In this document: positions 50,577-60,076 of the stretch, piece by piece
Layout: every line of letters begins with the position of its first letter
Numbering within the stretch: position 1 is the stretch's first letter
Origin: Flavobacterium dauae
Lineage (GTDB): Bacteria > Bacteroidota > Bacteroidia > Flavobacteriales > Flavobacteriaceae
Length of the DNA: 64,000 nt
NCBI RefSeq assembly: GCF_004151275.2
Contig: NZ_CP130821.1
Span: forward strand, 124,001 to 188,000
Direction of reading: 5' to 3'
Notes under the pieces: generated by a model
Database searches by the model: none
What the model was told of the DNA's origin: nothing
The model's input: the letters and a program-made list of their open reading frames with translations, nothing else
Program-made: the position numbers and the translations under genes

Positions 50577-52409
50577 TTACTTTTTTAATTGTTTATCGAT
50601 TGAATTGATCAGCTGCACCGCCAAATCGTAATCTTTTTGCATGGTCTGAATATCCATTTGTGCGTATCGAGCCATTTCGCATGTTGTTTTTATCGATATA
50701 AATGTCGAAATATCCTCACTGTTAATCTGGTTGTTTTGTAACAGTTCGGTAATGGTATCGTTACTCATTTCGGTGGTTTCAATTTTCAACTTCGCCTTTA
50801 AATAGTTGTGCAGGCATCGTTCTAACGCTTCGTAAAAAGCTTCTTTGTTTCCGATTTGCGTTTTTGCTGCAGACAAATATTTTTTAGCCAATTTGTTACT
50901 CGCTTTGAGTTTGTTGCCGCTAACATCGCCCGCTTTTTTGTCGGATACGTTTTTAGCTAAAAATACAATTGGCAACAGCAATAAAGGAACTAACCACCAA
51001 GCATAAAACGAAGTATTCTGCGTAATGAAATTCCCGTTAAACCATTCAATGTTCTTATTAAGCGGTTGTATTTCCATTTTGTTGCTTATCAAGTCGGCTT
51101 TATTGTTCATTGATGCGTTTGTTGGCAGTTCCGGTCCATCGGTCACTTCAATGGTAATAGGTTGCGATGTAATGGTTTTATAGGTTTTTGAAGCGGTATC
51201 GAAATACGAAAAAGTAATCGGTTCAATAGTGTAAGTACCTTTATATTGCGGCACAATGACATATTTTTCGGCTTTTGAGCCTTCCATTCCTGCCGATATA
51301 CTTTTATTTACACGGTTGATTTTTTCAGGATCGTACAATTCCAATGCCGTTGGTGCAACAGGTTTTGGCAACGTCAATAAATCTAAATTTCCTTTTCCTT
51401 GAACGGTTAAAAGCAATTCTAAAGGTTCGTTGGCTTTTACCGATGTTTTGTTTGCCTGAACATTAAACTGATACGTTCCCACAGCACCGGTATAACCCGC
51501 CGGTTGACTATCAAGAGGAAGTGGTTTAACCTGAATGGTTTTTGTGCCCGATGAATAAACTTTTTTACGCAGACCTATTTCAGGTCGACCAAAAACATCG
51601 ACATTTCCGGTTAAATATTGTTCTTCTAATTCCAGTTCTAAAGGATCAATTTTTAAAGTTCCATCTTTTTGTGGTAATAAAACAGCTTTTTGTAACGAAA
51701 GATAGCGGTAGCTTTTTCCGTTCAATTCGGCTCTGGTTACATTTTGCTGTTTTTGTTCAATCATATGGTTCCAAAAGTTTTGATACTTCGGCATATTTTT
51801 CACAGTCATAGTGTTAAACCCTGCCTGATCGCTTACATATAAACCGTATTCAACGGTAATAGGTTCGTTAACATAGGCACTGCTTTTTGATACTTTTGCA
51901 ACCAAATGGATACCTTGCCCCATATTTTTAGGAAGCTGTGGTTGTTGTCGTTGGCGGCGGTACAGTTCTTCTTCCATTTCGTCAAAGATCGAAAAAGGAT
52001 CTCTGCGTCGTTGCTGCTGGCGTGGTTGTTCTTGCACGGCATCGCCTACATTTATGGTAACTGGTTGCGATTTATACTGTTTCCCTTCAAATGTAGCTGA
52101 AGCTGAACCAATGGTTAAAGTTCCTTTCTTTTTAGGTTGAACAAAGAACGAAAAGCTTTTTTCCATACTGGTTCTTCCGTTTATCCAACTGTGACTTATA
52201 GATTGCATTGGACCGCCAACAATCTCAAATCCTTCAAACGATGGTCGTTTAAAATCATCGCCGTCATCGGTCATTGTAAAGCGAACTTCCAATACCTGAT
52301 TAATTCCAATAGACTGACTGCTAACCTGGGTTTTCAACTGAAATTGTGCCCAAGTAGCAATGCTTGTAAATAAAGCTAAAAACGTATATATGAACTGTTT
52401 TGCGTACAT
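50577..52409 (-). CDS. batD: BatD: oxygen-tolerance membrane protein
   Basis: The 610-residue product has a signal peptide (MYAKQFIYTFLALFTSIATW, then AQ), a large beta-sandwich periplasmic region (about 25-440), one membrane helix (about 470-490, SFYAWWLVPLLLLPIVFLA) and a cytoplasmic helical tail. It includes the BatD signature VSSQSIGINQVLEVRFTM and PQKDGTLKIDPLELELEEQY. The frame is open 4 codons upstream from a TTG; I chose the ATG at 52409, which gives the signal peptide. It lies between batC and batE. Confidence 0.9.
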   Translation of the reverse strand: MYAKQFIYTFLALFTSIATWAQFQLKTQVSSQSIGINQVLEVRFTMTDDGDDFKRPSFEGFEIVGGPMQSISHSWINGRTSMEKSFSFFVQPKKKGTLTIGSASATFEGKQYKSQPVTINVGDAVQEQPRQQQRRRDPFSIFDEMEEELYRRQRQQPQLPKNMGQGIHLVAKVSKSSAYVNEPITVEYGLYVSDQAGFNTMTVKNMPKYQNFWNHMIEQKQQNVTRAELNGKSYRYLSLQKAVLLPQKDGTLKIDPLELELEEQYLTGNVDVFGRPEIGLRKKVYSSGTKTIQVKPLPLDSQPAGYTGAVGTYQFNVQANKTSVKANEPLELLLTVQGKGNLDLLTLPKPVAPTALELYDPEKINRVNKSISAGMEGSKAEKYVIVPQYKGTYTIEPITFSYFDTASKTYKTITSQPITIEVTDGPELPTNASMNNKADLISNKMEIQPLNKNIEWFNGNFITQNTSFYAWWLVPLLLLPIVFLAKNVSDKKAGDVSGNKLKASNKLAKKYLSAAKTQIGNKEAFYEALERCLHNYLKAKLKIETTEMSNDTITELLQNNQINSEDISTFISIKTTCEMARYAQMDIQTMQKDYDLAVQLINSIDKQLKK

Positions 52410-52414
52410 AGTTT

Positions 52415-53179
52415 TTACCAATCTTTTTGTGTTGGTGACGATACCGGTTTGCCTTTTTGCTCACGACCTTGAATGCGTTCGCGAACGCCTTGTTCGTGAT
52501 TGTCTAACGCTTTTAACATGTTTTCCATTTGCTGTCTGGATTGCTCTTGCTTTTGTTGCTGCGGATTTGGTTTAGGCTGCTCTTTGTCTTTATCGCCTTT
52601 GTCATTTTTTCCGTCTTTATCTTGATCGGTTTTTTCTTTATTTTGATTGTTCTTATCTTTTTGATCGTCTTTCTTGTCCTGATCTTTTTTGTCTTTGTTT
52701 TGATCCTGATTTTGTTTGTTGTCTTTATTATCTTTATTCTGATCAGGATTTTCTTTCTGCATTTTCTTCGCTAACGCATAATTGTAGCGTGTTTGCTCGT
52801 CATTCGGATTGTTTCGCAACGCATTTTTATAAGCTTCAACAGCATTTCCGTAATCTTTCAATTTCATAAAAGCATTGCCCATATTATGAAAAATCTGATG
52901 TTTTTCTTCTTTGGTTTTTGCCGATTTCAATGCCGTTTGATAAGCCGAAACGGCTTCGTTCATAGACTGCATTTTGTAAATACTGTTTGCCTTGTTGTAT
53001 TGTGCAGCCGTATTTTGTTTTTCTTTAGCCGATGCTTTGCGGTAGATTTGCTCTGCTTTGGTGTAGTTTTTTACACTAAAACTCTGGTTACCGCTTGCTA
53101 ATTCCGATTTATATGATTGTGCCCCAACAGCATTTAGCATAACTAATTGTACTAATATGATATACCAAAAGTGTTTCAT
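52415..53179 (-). CDS. batC: BatC: TPR protein with Lys/Asp/Gln-rich tail
   Basis: The 254-residue product starts MKHFWYIILVQLVMLNAVGA (signal peptide) and has TPR repeats at about 20-150 (AEQIYRKASAKEKQNTAAQY, HNMGNAFMKLKDYGNAVEAY). A low-complexity tract rich in Lys, Asp, Gln and Asn follows at about 150-230, then a helix (MENMLKALDNHEQGVRERIQ). The frame continues 23 codons upstream, but the ATG at 53179 supplies the signal peptide. batB ends 1 base upstream. Confidence 0.9.
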   Translation of the reverse strand: MKHFWYIILVQLVMLNAVGAQSYKSELASGNQSFSVKNYTKAEQIYRKASAKEKQNTAAQYNKANSIYKMQSMNEAVSAYQTALKSAKTKEEKHQIFHNMGNAFMKLKDYGNAVEAYKNALRNNPNDEQTRYNYALAKKMQKENPDQNKDNKDNKQNQDQNKDKKDQDKKDDQKDKNNQNKEKTDQDKDGKNDKGDKDKEQPKPNPQQQKQEQSRQQMENMLKALDNHEQGVRERIQGREQKGKPVSSPTQKDW

Positions 53180-53180
53180 G

Positions 53181-54215
53181 TTATTTTTCGTTAAATAAAT
53201 TAATTTTCTTTGCCCATGCAGTACGGCGTTCCAACACCAAACTATCAATAATCAATAGCAATAAAGCCAGACCGACAAACCATTGAAACTGCGACTGAAA
53301 ATCGGCAATTTGCTGCGATTCAAAATCGGTTTTTTCTATTTTTTGCAAGGTTTGATCTACCAACTGCAAAACCTCATCTGTTTTACTTCCGTAAATAAAA
53401 ACGCCGCCCGTACTTTTTGCAATTTCCTTTAAAGTAGCATCATTCAATTTGGTAACTACGGTAGATCCATCGGTATCTTTTTTATAATCGATTGTTCTGC
53501 CGTTTTGTTTGATAGGAATTTGTCCGCCATCTGGTGTTCCAACTCCCACAGTAATAATTTTAATGCCTTTATCTTTCGCCATTGCAATCGCATCGCTTAT
53601 TCCTTCGCCGTGATCTTCACCATCAGAAATCAAGATCATTACTTTGCTGGTTTTTGGATCATCAAAATAATTACTTCCCACTTCAATCGCTTCACGCAGA
53701 GCCGTTCCCATACTTGAAACCATTTCGGTGTGCATGTCTTGAATATACATTTTTGCCATGCTGTAATCGGTAGTAATTGGTAACATTGGGAAAGCCGATC
53801 CTGCATAACCTACAATCCCAATGCGATCAGATGCCAGATTATTAATGATTTGCGATGCCAGTTGTTTTGATTTTCCCAAACGTGATGGTGCAATGTCTTC
53901 TGCCAGCATACTTTTAGAAACATCGATTGCAAAAACAATATCAACACCTTGGCGTTTTACGGTTTCTATTCTTGTTCCGAATTTTGGATTTACCAATGCA
54001 ATAATCAACGCAAAAACCGTTACAGCCATCAATACCATTTTTATAAGCGGTTTGCTTGTGGTTGAAGCTTCGGGAGCCAGACGTTTTAAATAGTTACCAG
54101 AACCAAATTCGGCAATTTTCTTTTTTTTCCAAACGGTATTCCATAGGTAAACTGCTATTAATATTGGAATTAACAGTAGTAAATAGAAATAAAAAGGTGT
54201 ATCTAATCCCCACAT
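53181..54215 (-). CDS. batB: BatB: von Willebrand factor A membrane protein
   Basis: The 344-residue product, start MWGLDTPFYFYLLLLIPIL, has two N-terminal membrane helices, a VWA domain (about 90-280) with a complete MIDAS motif (DVSKSMLAEDIAPSRL, then TALREA and ISDGEDHGEG) and a C-terminal helix (about 315-335). The frame is open 15 codons upstream; I chose the ATG at 54215. It pairs with batA in the inner membrane. Metal-dependent protein binding is expected. Confidence 0.91.
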   Translation of the reverse strand: MWGLDTPFYFYLLLLIPILIAVYLWNTVWKKKKIAEFGSGNYLKRLAPEASTTSKPLIKMVLMAVTVFALIIALVNPKFGTRIETVKRQGVDIVFAIDVSKSMLAEDIAPSRLGKSKQLASQIINNLASDRIGIVGYAGSAFPMLPITTDYSMAKMYIQDMHTEMVSSMGTALREAIEVGSNYFDDPKTSKVMILISDGEDHGEGISDAIAMAKDKGIKIITVGVGTPDGGQIPIKQNGRTIDYKKDTDGSTVVTKLNDATLKEIAKSTGGVFIYGSKTDEVLQLVDQTLQKIEKTDFESQQIADFQSQFQWFVGLALLLLIIDSLVLERRTAWAKKINLFNEK

Positions 54216-54216
54216 T

Positions 54217-55218
54217 TTACACGAATCCTTTAAATAATGTTTTTCTCGAAATAAATTCAACCAATAATAAAACCAATGCTAAAAGCGCTAACGGACGGAA
54301 TAATTCGGTACGTTGGACAAACTTCTGCTCATCTATTTTTGTTTTTTCCAGTTGATTAATTTCATCATAAATATTTTCTAATCGTTTGGTATCTGTTGCT
54401 CGGAAATATTTACCGCCAGTTTTTTGTGCGATGCTTTTCATCAGATTTTCATCAATCTCAACCTTCATGCGTTTGTATTCCAACTCACCATTTGGTTTGA
54501 TTGATACAGGTGTTTCTGCCATTCCGTTGGTACCAATACCAATTGTGTAAACCTTAATTTTAAACTCTTTGGCAATATCGGCAGCCATTTGCGGATCGAT
54601 CAATCCGGAATTGTTCACACCATCGGTCATTAAAATAACCACTTTGCTTTTAGCTTTGCTGTCTTTTAAACGGTTAACAGCTGTTGCTAAACCAACGCCA
54701 ATGCCTGTTCCATCTTGAATAATTCGGTCGTACTTAATATCAGCCAATTGATTCAACAACATATTTTTATCGCTTGTTACAGGTGCTTTTGTGTACGCTT
54801 CGGCAGCATAAACAACAATTCCCAAACGGTCGTCGGTACGTTGTTTAATAAAATCGGCAGCTACTTTTTTAAGTGCTTCTAAGCGGTTTGGTTTTAAATC
54901 GCGTGAAAGCATCGAACCAGAAACGTCGGTAGCCAAAACAATATCAACACCGTTTGTAATTTTAGATTTTGTGCTTTTATCAACCGTTTGTGGTCGCGCC
55001 AATGCTACAATTAACGCAGCAAATGCCACGGCACGCAACACAAAAAGCAACGGATACATTTTTGTTAGTAAGGTTTTACTGTTTTTAAAACCTTGAATGC
55101 TGCTTATTTTTACAGGAACTTTTTCGTTTTTGCGGTTAACGTACCAATACCAGCCCAAAGGCAGTAAAAGTAATAGCAACCAAAAAAACTGCGGATTTAA
55201 AAAGGTTATATTACTCAT
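54217..55218 (-). CDS. batA: BatA: von Willebrand factor A membrane protein
   Basis: The 333-residue protein has N-terminal membrane helices (about 8-22 and 55-75), a VWA domain (about 90-285) with MIDAS residues in DVSGSMLSRDLKPNRL and TDGVNNSGLIDPQMAA, and a C-terminal helix (about 305-325). It is similar in plan to batB next to it. The ATG overlaps the end of the upstream 533-residue gene by 8 bases. Confidence 0.92.
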   Translation of the reverse strand: MSNITFLNPQFFWLLLLLLPLGWYWYVNRKNEKVPVKISSIQGFKNSKTLLTKMYPLLFVLRAVAFAALIVALARPQTVDKSTKSKITNGVDIVLATDVSGSMLSRDLKPNRLEALKKVAADFIKQRTDDRLGIVVYAAEAYTKAPVTSDKNMLLNQLADIKYDRIIQDGTGIGVGLATAVNRLKDSKAKSKVVILMTDGVNNSGLIDPQMAADIAKEFKIKVYTIGIGTNGMAETPVSIKPNGELEYKRMKVEIDENLMKSIAQKTGGKYFRATDTKRLENIYDEINQLEKTKIDEQKFVQRTELFRPLALLALVLLLVEFISRKTLFKGFV

Positions 55219-56812
55219 TTGTATTTGCTACATTTAATTGAATGGATTCAATAATTCGTTGATCTATTTTTGCTCCGTATTCATCGCCTTCTTTATACAA
55301 CACACTTACTTCTTGAATACCGTTTTGCTGAATAAAAACGTACATATCGTACTGCATTTTTATTGCATCACCCGACACAAAATTCTGTGCCACCAATGTT
55401 CCCGTACCTCTAATTCCGCGAACACCGTTTTGGGTAAATTCTTCGGCATTGTACGTTACATCTTTAGCACCGTATTGTTTGGCTGTTAGATCGAGCTTAT
55501 ACTTTAGCATTTGATCTAAATTAATAGAATCGTTTGTTTGCGTTGCGGTTGTACCAACGGCGATTATCAATTGCGTTTTAAGGTTTGAATAAGCAAAAAC
55601 GCTGGTTTGCGATTGCTGTTTTTCTTTGTCTGATTGTGGCATTTGCACACGAGTTAACGCTTCGGGCGTGCTTAAGATAACTGCCGGAAAACCATAGTCT
55701 GACGTTACCCATTCGCGTTCGTACAAGCTTTTGTTCGATGCAAAAATACTCCATTCATACCCCGAACGAACCGCCTGAACAATATAAACAATTCCGGTAA
55801 CCAAAAGTAAAAGCGTTGTTACACCAATTGGAATCCACAAACGCATTTGCTGACGTTTTTTGAAACGACGTTCGCGTAATTTCACTCGTTCTGACTGTTC
55901 TTCTGAAAAGCGTGGAATGGCTTTATCGATAGAAACCGATATAACTTCTGATGTTCTGCGATCTTGTTCGATCTCGTTCATCGTTGGTTCCGATTTTGCA
56001 AATTTTACCAAATCGGCAGTTTGTAAAACACGTTTTAAATCGTTAACGGATTCTTTGCTTAACTGTATTTTCTTTGTTTTTATGGTTTGAAAAAGCATCT
56101 GAATTACCTCTGACGTTGTTGATTCTTTTGCAGGAATTTCAAAAACTTCTTCGATATAATCCCTGATAACATCGGTCATTTCAGAATAATACGATTTTAC
56201 ATCGCCGTTTAAAACCAATCGTTTACCATCTAACAACTGTAATTTTTTGGTTACTTTTTCTAACGGAGTTTTGTACAGATCTTCTTCGGTTAAATTTTTA
56301 TCTTGAATGCGTTTAACAATAAAATAGGCTGCTACACCAGCAATTATAGAAAATAAAATACCAAACAAATATTTCCATAATTTATCGGTATCGGTTTCGC
56401 CGCCAATCTGCGCTTTAATATCGTACATTGGCTGTTTCAGCGTATCAACCGTAACATTGTTCACTTTAATGTTGAACAAATTGGTTTGATGATTTTTTCC
56501 ATCGATATAAACCGATAAACGCGGAACTACATAATCACCTTCGTCAAACTGTGTTAAGGTGTATTTCTTAATCAGCTCCATTTGTGATCCGTTTAAAACA
56601 GTATCGATTTTGGATTGTTCCAAAACCTCAAACGGACCAATGTTCTGCTGATTAGGAAAAACCACTTTGCTGCCTTCGTTAGCGTTTGCCTTAACGGTTA
56701 GGTTAAACGCCGAACCTATTTTTATTTGAGTTGAATCTACCGCCGATGTTACCTGGGCAAAACCTGCCAAAGTACATAAACTTAAAAATAACGCAACTAC
56801 TAATTTGTTCAT
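55211..56812 (-). CDS. Bat-operon membrane protein of unknown function
   Basis: The 533-residue product has a signal peptide (MNKLVVALFLSLCTLAGFAQ), an N-terminal beta-rich BatD-like region (about 25-140; KANANEGSKVVFPNQQNIGP), a membrane helix (about 150-170) and a cytoplasmic segment (about 175-320). A second helix (about 335-355) precedes a soluble C-terminal domain. It resembles the DUF4381-like proteins that sit between DUF58 and BatA. The frame is open 16 codons upstream; the ATG at 56812 gives the signal. It lies 1 base after the DUF58 gene. Confidence 0.82.
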   Translation of the reverse strand: MNKLVVALFLSLCTLAGFAQVTSAVDSTQIKIGSAFNLTVKANANEGSKVVFPNQQNIGPFEVLEQSKIDTVLNGSQMELIKKYTLTQFDEGDYVVPRLSVYIDGKNHQTNLFNIKVNNVTVDTLKQPMYDIKAQIGGETDTDKLWKYLFGILFSIIAGVAAYFIVKRIQDKNLTEEDLYKTPLEKVTKKLQLLDGKRLVLNGDVKSYYSEMTDVIRDYIEEVFEIPAKESTTSEVIQMLFQTIKTKKIQLSKESVNDLKRVLQTADLVKFAKSEPTMNEIEQDRRTSEVISVSIDKAIPRFSEEQSERVKLRERRFKKRQQMRLWIPIGVTTLLLLVTGIVYIVQAVRSGYEWSIFASNKSLYEREWVTSDYGFPAVILSTPEALTRVQMPQSDKEKQQSQTSVFAYSNLKTQLIIAVGTTATQTNDSINLDQMLKYKLDLTAKQYGAKDVTYNAEEFTQNGVRGIRGTGTLVAQNFVSGDAIKMQYDMYVFIQQNGIQEVSVLYKEGDEYGAKIDQRIIESIQLNVANTNE

Positions 56813-56813
56813 A

Positions 56814-57677
56814 TTATCGTGCTTTAAAGTAAGCCAATAGTTTTTTAACGTAGCTGTCATTGGTAGCTGTTTTAATAACTCCAGCGCCGCTGCGTGTAAA
56901 TGTTGTTGTAAAATAATCTTCTAATTCTTGGTAATGTTCACGGTAAGCTTTACGCACATTGGCGTCGCCTGTGTTCACATATTGTGCTTCGTTTGTTTCG
57001 GCATCTTGCATTAAAACGTAACCCACATTGTTTAAATCTTGTTCGCGTTTATCGTACACTTTTATACCAGTAACATCGTGGCGTTTGGCTGCAATGCGCA
57101 AAATACGGTCGTAATCTTTCGTCATAAAATCAGACAGCACAAAAACAATCGCCTTCTTTTTCATTACTTTAGAAAGATATTCAAACGCTTGCCCAATATT
57201 GGTTTGATTGCTTTTTGGCTGAAAATTGATCAGTTCGCGAATGATTCTTAAAATATGCGATTTCCCTTTTTTAGGCGGAATAAACAGTTCGATCTGATCT
57301 GAAAATAAAATCAGACCAATTTTATCGTTGTTTGTTGTTGCCGAAAAAGCCAATGTTGCGGCAATTTCTGTAACAATATCGCGTTTAAAATCGTTGGTAG
57401 AACCAAAATCCTGCGATCCGCTTACATCAACCATCAACATTAATGTTAACTCGCGTTCTTCTTCAAAAACCTTTACGTAAGGTTCGCTGTAGCGCGCGGT
57501 AACATTCCAATCGATTGCACGAATATCGTCTCCGTATTGGTATTGGCGAACTTCGGCAAACGACATCCCTTTTCCTTTGAAAGAGGTATGGTATTCGCCC
57601 GAAAAAATATGATCGCTTAACCTACGAGTTTTTATTTCGATTTTTCGAACCTTTTGTAAAATATCTTTTGTTTCCAT
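56814..57677 (-). CDS. DUF58 domain-containing protein
   Basis: The 287-residue product, expected in the cytoplasm because it has no membrane segment, has the DUF58 signature FKGKGMSFAEVRQYQYGDDI followed by RAIDWNVTARYSEPYVKVFEEERELTLML split over the VWA-like start (MLMVDVSGSQDFG). It follows the MoxR ATPase and is expected to work with it in assembling or chaperoning the Bat complex. VWA metal residues are partly kept (DVSGS). No catalytic role is known. Confidence 0.9.
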   Translation of the reverse strand: METKDILQKVRKIEIKTRRLSDHIFSGEYHTSFKGKGMSFAEVRQYQYGDDIRAIDWNVTARYSEPYVKVFEEERELTLMLMVDVSGSQDFGSTNDFKRDIVTEIAATLAFSATTNNDKIGLILFSDQIELFIPPKKGKSHILRIIRELINFQPKSNQTNIGQAFEYLSKVMKKKAIVFVLSDFMTKDYDRILRIAAKRHDVTGIKVYDKREQDLNNVGYVLMQDAETNEAQYVNTGDANVRKAYREHYQELEDYFTTTFTRSGAGVIKTATNDSYVKKLLAYFKAR

Positions 57678-57751
57678 TTTTTTGTTTAAGGTTTAAAGTT
57701 TTCTTTGTTTCAGGTTGCTGTAACTTGAAACATTAAACTTGAAACAAAATT

Positions 57752-58756
57752 TTATGGCACTTCAATTTCGTTAACAATCTTGTTTATGATATCTACGCTG
57801 GTTACGTTATCGGCTTCGGCTTCGTAAGTAATCCCGATTCTGTGACGTAATACATCTAAAACCACGGCACGAACATCTTCTGGAATTACATAACCGCGAC
57901 GACGGATAAACGCATAACATTTTGCCGCATTTGCCAAGTTGATAGATCCACGAGGCGATGCACCGTAGCTTATGTAAGGTTTTAAACTTTCTAGTTTGAA
58001 TTGTTCCGGATAACGGGTTGCAAAGATGATATCTAAAATGTATTTTTCGATTTTTTCATCCATATAAACCTCTTTCACGGTTTGTTGTGCACGAAGAATC
58101 TGATCGATAGAAACCACCGGATTAATGGTTGGAACGGTTCCTGCTAAATTTTGACGGATTACCAAACGTTCTTCTTCTAACTTTGGATAATCAATCACGG
58201 TTTTTAACATAAAACGGTCCATTTGTGCTTCCGGTAACGGATACGTTCCTTCTTGTTCTACCGGGTTTTGCGTAGCCATTACCAAGAATGGTTTTTGCAG
58301 TTTATGTGTAGTATCGCCAATGGTAACTTGTTTTTCCTGCATAGCCTCTAACAACGCCGACTGCACTTTTGCAGGGGCACGGTTAATTTCATCGGCTAAA
58401 ATAAAATTAGCAAAAACAGGTCCTTTTTTAATACTAAAATCGTTAACCTTTACGTTGTATATCATAGTACCAACCACATCGGCAGGTAATAAATCGGGGG
58501 TAAACTGTATGCGGCTAAAAGATCCGTCAACAGCTTTGGCTAGTGTGTTAATTGCTAAAGTTTTAGCTAATCCCGGTACACCTTCCAGTAAAATATGCCC
58601 TTGCCCTAACAAGCCAATTAGCAAGCGGTCAATCATATGTTTTTGACCCACAATTGCTTTGTTCATTTCGGCAATAAGCAAATCAATAAATGCACTTTCA
58701 CGCTCTATTTTATCGTTAATAGAACGAATATCAGTCGTGGTTGTTGTTGCTTCCAT
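57752..58756 (-). CDS. MoxR family AAA+ ATPase
   Basis: AAA+ chaperone-like ATPase of 334 residues. Walker A in EGVPGLAKTLAINTL, Walker B in FILADEINRAPAKVQSALLE, sensor 1 in VMATQNPVEQEGTYPLPEAQ, and sensor 2 in ASPRGSINLANAAKCYAFIR. It heads the Bat operon (moxR, DUF58, 533-residue gene, batA-E), all on the minus strand. MoxR proteins usually help mature VWA partners, here BatA and BatB. Confidence 0.93.
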   Translation of the reverse strand: MEATTTTTDIRSINDKIERESAFIDLLIAEMNKAIVGQKHMIDRLLIGLLGQGHILLEGVPGLAKTLAINTLAKAVDGSFSRIQFTPDLLPADVVGTMIYNVKVNDFSIKKGPVFANFILADEINRAPAKVQSALLEAMQEKQVTIGDTTHKLQKPFLVMATQNPVEQEGTYPLPEAQMDRFMLKTVIDYPKLEEERLVIRQNLAGTVPTINPVVSIDQILRAQQTVKEVYMDEKIEKYILDIIFATRYPEQFKLESLKPYISYGASPRGSINLANAAKCYAFIRRRGYVIPEDVRAVVLDVLRHRIGITYEAEADNVTSVDIINKIVNEIEVP

Positions 58757-58909
58757 TATATTGTTTTCTCTATGTATTAATTTTCCTTACAAATTGATTA
58801 AAATTTATTTGCTTAACTTGTTAACAAATGGTTAAAATACAAAGTCGGGCTTTTGTTTTAAGTATGAATTATCATTTTCTTTTTATAATTTTAAGAAAAA
58901 ACTTCCACT

Positions 58910-60055
58910 GTGATAAATAAACGACTCTTAATAAAAAATTTATTAGCACATTATGCCGAAAACAGTTTCTTTGATAAGAAACAGCAGCTAAACTTACACA
59001 GTTTAGAGGGAAAAGCCAAGTTTTTAAAGCATGTTTGTTCGTTGTCAAATTCTAATCCCAACAATCAATCGTTTATTTTAGTTGGAATTGAAGATGAGAG
59101 GAACTTGATTATAGGAGTTGATTTTTATGATGACAGCCACATTCAAAACCTAATTAATGCGTATTTGGAAAATCCGCCACAAATTCAATATGAAAATGTG
59201 GTGTTTCCTAATTTAACAGACGGAATGGTGGTTGGTTTGGTTACGATCTTTCCTAAAAAAGGGAAGTGTTATTTTAAAAAACGCATTTATACGATTGACG
59301 AAAACGCTTCTTTTTCACGGATTGGCAGCATTTCACATCCTAAATATCTTTTGCCGAAAATAGATAATTCTGAAGTTGTTGAAAGTATTCTTAAAGCTTC
59401 TGTCACTAATTTAAAATACACAATCGACAGTGTTTTGCAGTTTATGACCGAAAAGCATTTGGATATGAAACCAAAGTATCAGGTTTTTAAAGAATATTTT
59501 ACCGTTTGTTGGGCGGGTGTTGAAAAAGTAAAAAAAGGACAAACGTATCTTTCTCGTGTGGATATTGAGATGATTAACGAACAGGTTAAAATATTCTACT
59601 CGGCACTTGATGAGGTTTCCATAACTTATACCGATGATGAATTTATTATGACTGAATATGTGAAATTAGGTTTTAGAAAAAACAACAGATACATTCCGTT
59701 CAGTGTACAAAAAATTGTTTTTAGCGATTCGATGACCTACCGGATTTCATCTGAAATTATTTTTAAAATACCCGAAATTGATAAACGGCATTTATTTCAT
59801 CTCTACAATTATTACACAAGTGTTTTAAATAAACTAAAAAACAATAAAACATTAACACTAACAGAACAAAACGATTTACAAAACCTGTGTTATTCATTAA
59901 TGCTGTGTTACTTACACGGTTTTGACAATGCAAAAGACCTGTTGATTGAACATAAAACGGTTTTTAAAAAAGGTGATTTCCCTTTTCTATATACCTCTTT
60001 TAAAGAAGTAATGCGCATTTTACGGAAGCTAAAATATGAAACAAGAAAGGAGTGA
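58910..60055 (+). CDS. AlbA_2-like (Schlafen-type) protein, GTG start
   Basis: The 381-residue product starts at GTG 58910; an in-frame stop lies 18 bases upstream and no ATG is near. The N-terminal part (about 35-125) resembles the AlbA_2/Schlafen ATP-binding-like domain: LEGKAKFLKHVCSLSNSNPN, QSFILVGIEDERNLIIGVDF, then KKGKCYFKKRIYTIDENASF. The C-terminal 230 residues are a poorly known region. Such proteins are often annotated as putative DNA-binding or ATP-binding. Function unknown; divergent from the Bat operon. Confidence 0.75.
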   Translation: MINKRLLIKNLLAHYAENSFFDKKQQLNLHSLEGKAKFLKHVCSLSNSNPNNQSFILVGIEDERNLIIGVDFYDDSHIQNLINAYLENPPQIQYENVVFPNLTDGMVVGLVTIFPKKGKCYFKKRIYTIDENASFSRIGSISHPKYLLPKIDNSEVVESILKASVTNLKYTIDSVLQFMTEKHLDMKPKYQVFKEYFTVCWAGVEKVKKGQTYLSRVDIEMINEQVKIFYSALDEVSITYTDDEFIMTEYVKLGFRKNNRYIPFSVQKIVFSDSMTYRISSEIIFKIPEIDKRHLFHLYNYYTSVLNKLKNNKTLTLTEQNDLQNLCYSLMLCYLHGFDNAKDLLIEHKTVFKKGDFPFLYTSFKEVMRILRKLKYETRKE

Positions 60056-60076
60056 TGGTTTGAGTGTTAAGAATAT

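Noticed and set aside
52529..52774. Plus-strand frame rich in Ile, Leu, Val and Phe
   Set aside because: Antisense of the Lys/Asp-rich low-complexity tract of batC; the composition follows from that tract.
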